Source of the DNA: Devosia beringensis
Lineage (GTDB): Bacteria; Pseudomonadota; Alphaproteobacteria; Rhizobiales; Devosiaceae
DNA length: 64,000 bases
Direction: 5' to 3'
Assembly: GCF_014926585.1 (NCBI RefSeq)
Contig: NZ_CP045422.1
Span: forward strand, 2,882,001 to 2,946,000
Shown: positions 62,440-64,000 of the stretch, piece by piece
Layout: each line of letters starts with the position of its first letter
How positions within the stretch are numbered: position 1 is the stretch's first letter
The notes under the pieces: model-generated
Databases searched by the model: none
What the model was told of the DNA's origin: nothing
Seen by the model: the letters and a program-made list of their open reading frames with translations, nothing else
Position numbers and translations under genes: made by a program

Positions 62440-62527
62440 GGGGAGGGATCGGATCGAGTTTGTCCACGATGGCGCCCACCCACTGCTCGGCCCCTCCCCC
62501 TTCAGGGGGAGGTTGGGTGGGGGTGTC
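62440..62527. repeat. Right part of dispersed repeat split by IS copy B
   Basis: GGGAGGGATCGGATCGAG opens a spacer that differs from copies at 45480 and 60640; the closing block is CCCTCCCCCTTCAGGGGGAG followed by GTTGGGTGGGGGTGTC. It stops 7 bp before the uvrB stop codon. Confidence 0.8.
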
Positions 62528-62533
62528 GGGGGC

Positions 62534-64000
62534 CTAGTTGACCTCGCCAGACAGCGTATCGAGTTCCATTTCGCGCAGGCGCTTGACCTCGTCTCTAAGG
62601 CGGGCGGCTTTCTCGAACTCCAGGTTGGTCGCGGCTTCGCGCATCTGGGTTTCGATGTCCTTGATGACGGCGGCGAGGTTGGCGCCGACTTCGACGCGTT
62701 CCTTGCCGTCGCGGCCTTTGCCGATCGATACCGTGACGTGGTCGCGCTCGTAAACCGAGTCGACGATGTCATGGATATTGGAGCGGACCGAGGCGGGGGT
62801 GATGCCGTTGGCCTCATTGTACGCCACCTGCTTTTCGCGGCGGCGGCCGGTTTCGGCCAGCGCGCGCTCCATCGAGCCGGTAATGCGGTCGGCATAGAGG
62901 ACCACCTTGCCGTCGACGTTACGGGCGGCGCGGCCGATGGTCTGGATCAGGGAGGTTTCCGAGCGGAGGAAGCCTTCCTTGTCGGCGTCGAGGATCGCCA
63001 CGAAGCCGCATTCGGGGATGTCGAGGCCTTCGCGCAGCAGGTTGATGCCCACGAGAACGTCGAAGGCGCCCAGACGAAGATCGCGGATGATCTCGATGCG
63101 CTCGATGGTGTCGACGTCGCTATGCATGTAGCGGACGCGAATGCCCTGCTCGTGCAGATATTCGGTGAGGTCCTCGGCCATTTTCTTGGTGAGGACAGTG
63201 AGGAGGGTCCGGTAGCCGAGTTTGTTGACCTGGCGGATCTCGTCGACCACGTCATCGACCTGGTTCTTGGCCGGGCGGATTTCCACCGGGGGATCTATCA
63301 GCCCGGTGGGGCGGATGACCTGTTCGGCAAAGACGCCGCCGGTCTGCTCCATTTCCCACTTGCCGGGCGTGGCCGAGACATAGACCGATTGCGGCCGCAT
63401 GGCGTTCCATTCCTCGAAACGCAGCGGGCGATTGTCCATGCAGCTTGGCAGGCGGAAGCCATATTCGGCCAGCGTGGCTTTGCGACGGAGATCGCCGCGA
63501 TACATGGCGCCGAGCTGGCCGATGGTGACGTGGCTTTCGTCGACGAACACGAGCGCATTGTCGGGGAGATATTCGAACAGGGTGGGCGGCGGCTCGCCCG
63601 GCTTGCGGCCGGAAAAGTAGCGGGAATAGTTCTCGATGCCGGCGCAGGAGCCGGTGGCTTCCATCATTTCGAGATCGAAGAGGCTGCGCTGTTCCAGCCG
63701 CTGGGCCTCGAGGAAACGGCCAGCGCCGTTGAGCTCCTGCAGGCGGGCATTGAGCTCGGTGCGAATGGCCTTGATGGCCTGGTTCATGGTGGTGCGCGGC
63801 GTCACGTGGTGGGAATTGGCGAAGACGCGGATGAAGGTGAGGTCGGCCGACTTTTTACCCGTCAGGGGGTCAAACTCGGTGATGGACTCGATCTCGTTGC
63901 CGAACAGCGACACGCGCCAGGCGGCGGCTTCATAGTGGGCGGGGAAAATTTCCACCGTGTCGCCGCGCACCCGAAAGGTGCCGCGCACAAAGCCGGTATC
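62534..64000 (-). CDS. uvrB: Excinuclease ABC subunit B, partial (5' end beyond window)
   Basis: The last 488 codons of uvrB are present; the N-terminal ATPase lobe lies beyond 64000. Visible: [38 protein letters not shown], helicase motifs [28 protein letters not shown] and QTIGRAARN, and the C-terminal UVR motif ([17 protein letters not shown]). UvrB verifies damage and loads UvrC, encoded at 36132. The protein ends soon after the UVR motif (LSGEVN); many rhizobial UvrB have longer tails, and the stop is 7 bp from the dispersed repeat. Confidence 0.97.
   Translation of the reverse strand, partial: DTGFVRGTFRVRGDTVEIFPAHYEAAAWRVSLFGNEIESITEFDPLTGKKSADLTFIRVFANSHHVTPRTTMNQAIKAIRTELNARLQELNGAGRFLEAQRLEQRSLFDLEMMEATGSCAGIENYSRYFSGRKPGEPPPTLFEYLPDNALVFVDESHVTIGQLGAMYRGDLRRKATLAEYGFRLPSCMDNRPLRFEEWNAMRPQSVYVSATPGKWEMEQTGGVFAEQVIRPTGLIDPPVEIRPAKNQVDDVVDEIRQVNKLGYRTLLTVLTKKMAEDLTEYLHEQGIRVRYMHSDVDTIERIEIIRDLRLGAFDVLVGINLLREGLDIPECGFVAILDADKEGFLRSETSLIQTIGRAARNVDGKVVLYADRITGSMERALAETGRRREKQVAYNEANGITPASVRSNIHDIVDSVYERDHVTVSIGKGRDGKERVEVGANLAAVIKDIETQMREAATNLEFEKAARLRDEVKRLREMELDTLSGEVN

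Noticed and set aside
62534..62600. uvrB truncated by the dispersed repeat
   Set aside because: The UVR motif is complete and the stop precedes the repeat; shorter tails occur in functional UvrB, so truncation is not shown.

Overview
The window is GC-rich, tightly packed chromosomal DNA from an alphaproteobacterium. The SDR-uvrC and pgsA-moaD-moaE gene strings, the DUF1272 gene inside the urease operon, the single-MCE Mla system and the leaderless aromatic leader peptide all point to Hyphomicrobiales (Rhizobiales). It looks Devosia-like, but that genus is my recollection and not shown by the sequence. I saw no rRNA, tRNA, CRISPR array, prophage or replication origin.

Layout. 1-2041: a lysozyme-inhibitor-like protein, a DUF4126 membrane protein and a TPR-methyltransferase. 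2095-6008: a urease operon (ureD-ureA-DUF1272-ureB-ORF-ureC) without ureE, ureF or ureG. 6089-6418: a small exported protein. 6472-13187: the urea ABC importer urtABCD-(alpha/beta hydrolase)-urtE. Divergent from urtA, 13427-17717 encodes an NCS1-type permease fused to a hybrid histidine kinase and its LuxR-type response regulator, followed by a string of RNA hairpins ending in a strong terminator. 18094-20774: an ABC importer of the nitrate/sulfonate/THI5-like class. The first 20 kb therefore reads as a nitrogen-acquisition block: import and hydrolysis of urea, plus a transporter-like sensor that may perceive a urea precursor or urea itself.

20771-26524: a MarR regulator, ilvE and a four-gene Mla-type lipid transport operon. 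26609-27872: moaE, moaD, pgsA. 27987-36131: a block that separates pgsA from uvrC. It holds a DAHP synthase with a classical aromatic attenuator, an ABC-2 exporter, a ROK regulator and a soluble tandem-PAS chemoreceptor. 36132-38818: uvrC and an SDR. 39078-45346: an EamA exporter, small membrane and SH3 proteins, MarR and LysR regulators, a DUF1007-NicO metal transporter and hemH. 45557-52825: a peptide/nickel-type ABC operon with a class V aminotransferase and a FadR-type regulator. 53149-59222: a homodimeric 2-oxoacid dehydrogenase E1 divergent from an Lrp regulator, then small stress-type proteins.

59435-62530 is a mobile region: two identical IS110-family elements, 1.8 kb apart and in the same orientation, each inserted at the same dinucleotide of a palindromic dispersed repeat. 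Between them lies a DUF559 nuclease gene. The non-coding end of each IS encodes what reads as a bridge RNA, with both target and donor guides legible. The window ends inside uvrB.

Main points for follow-up are the IS110 bridge RNA and its target, the aromatic leader peptide and attenuator of the DAHP synthase gene, the NCS1 permease-kinase beside urt, and a dispersed repeat whose hairpin differs between copies only by compensatory changes.
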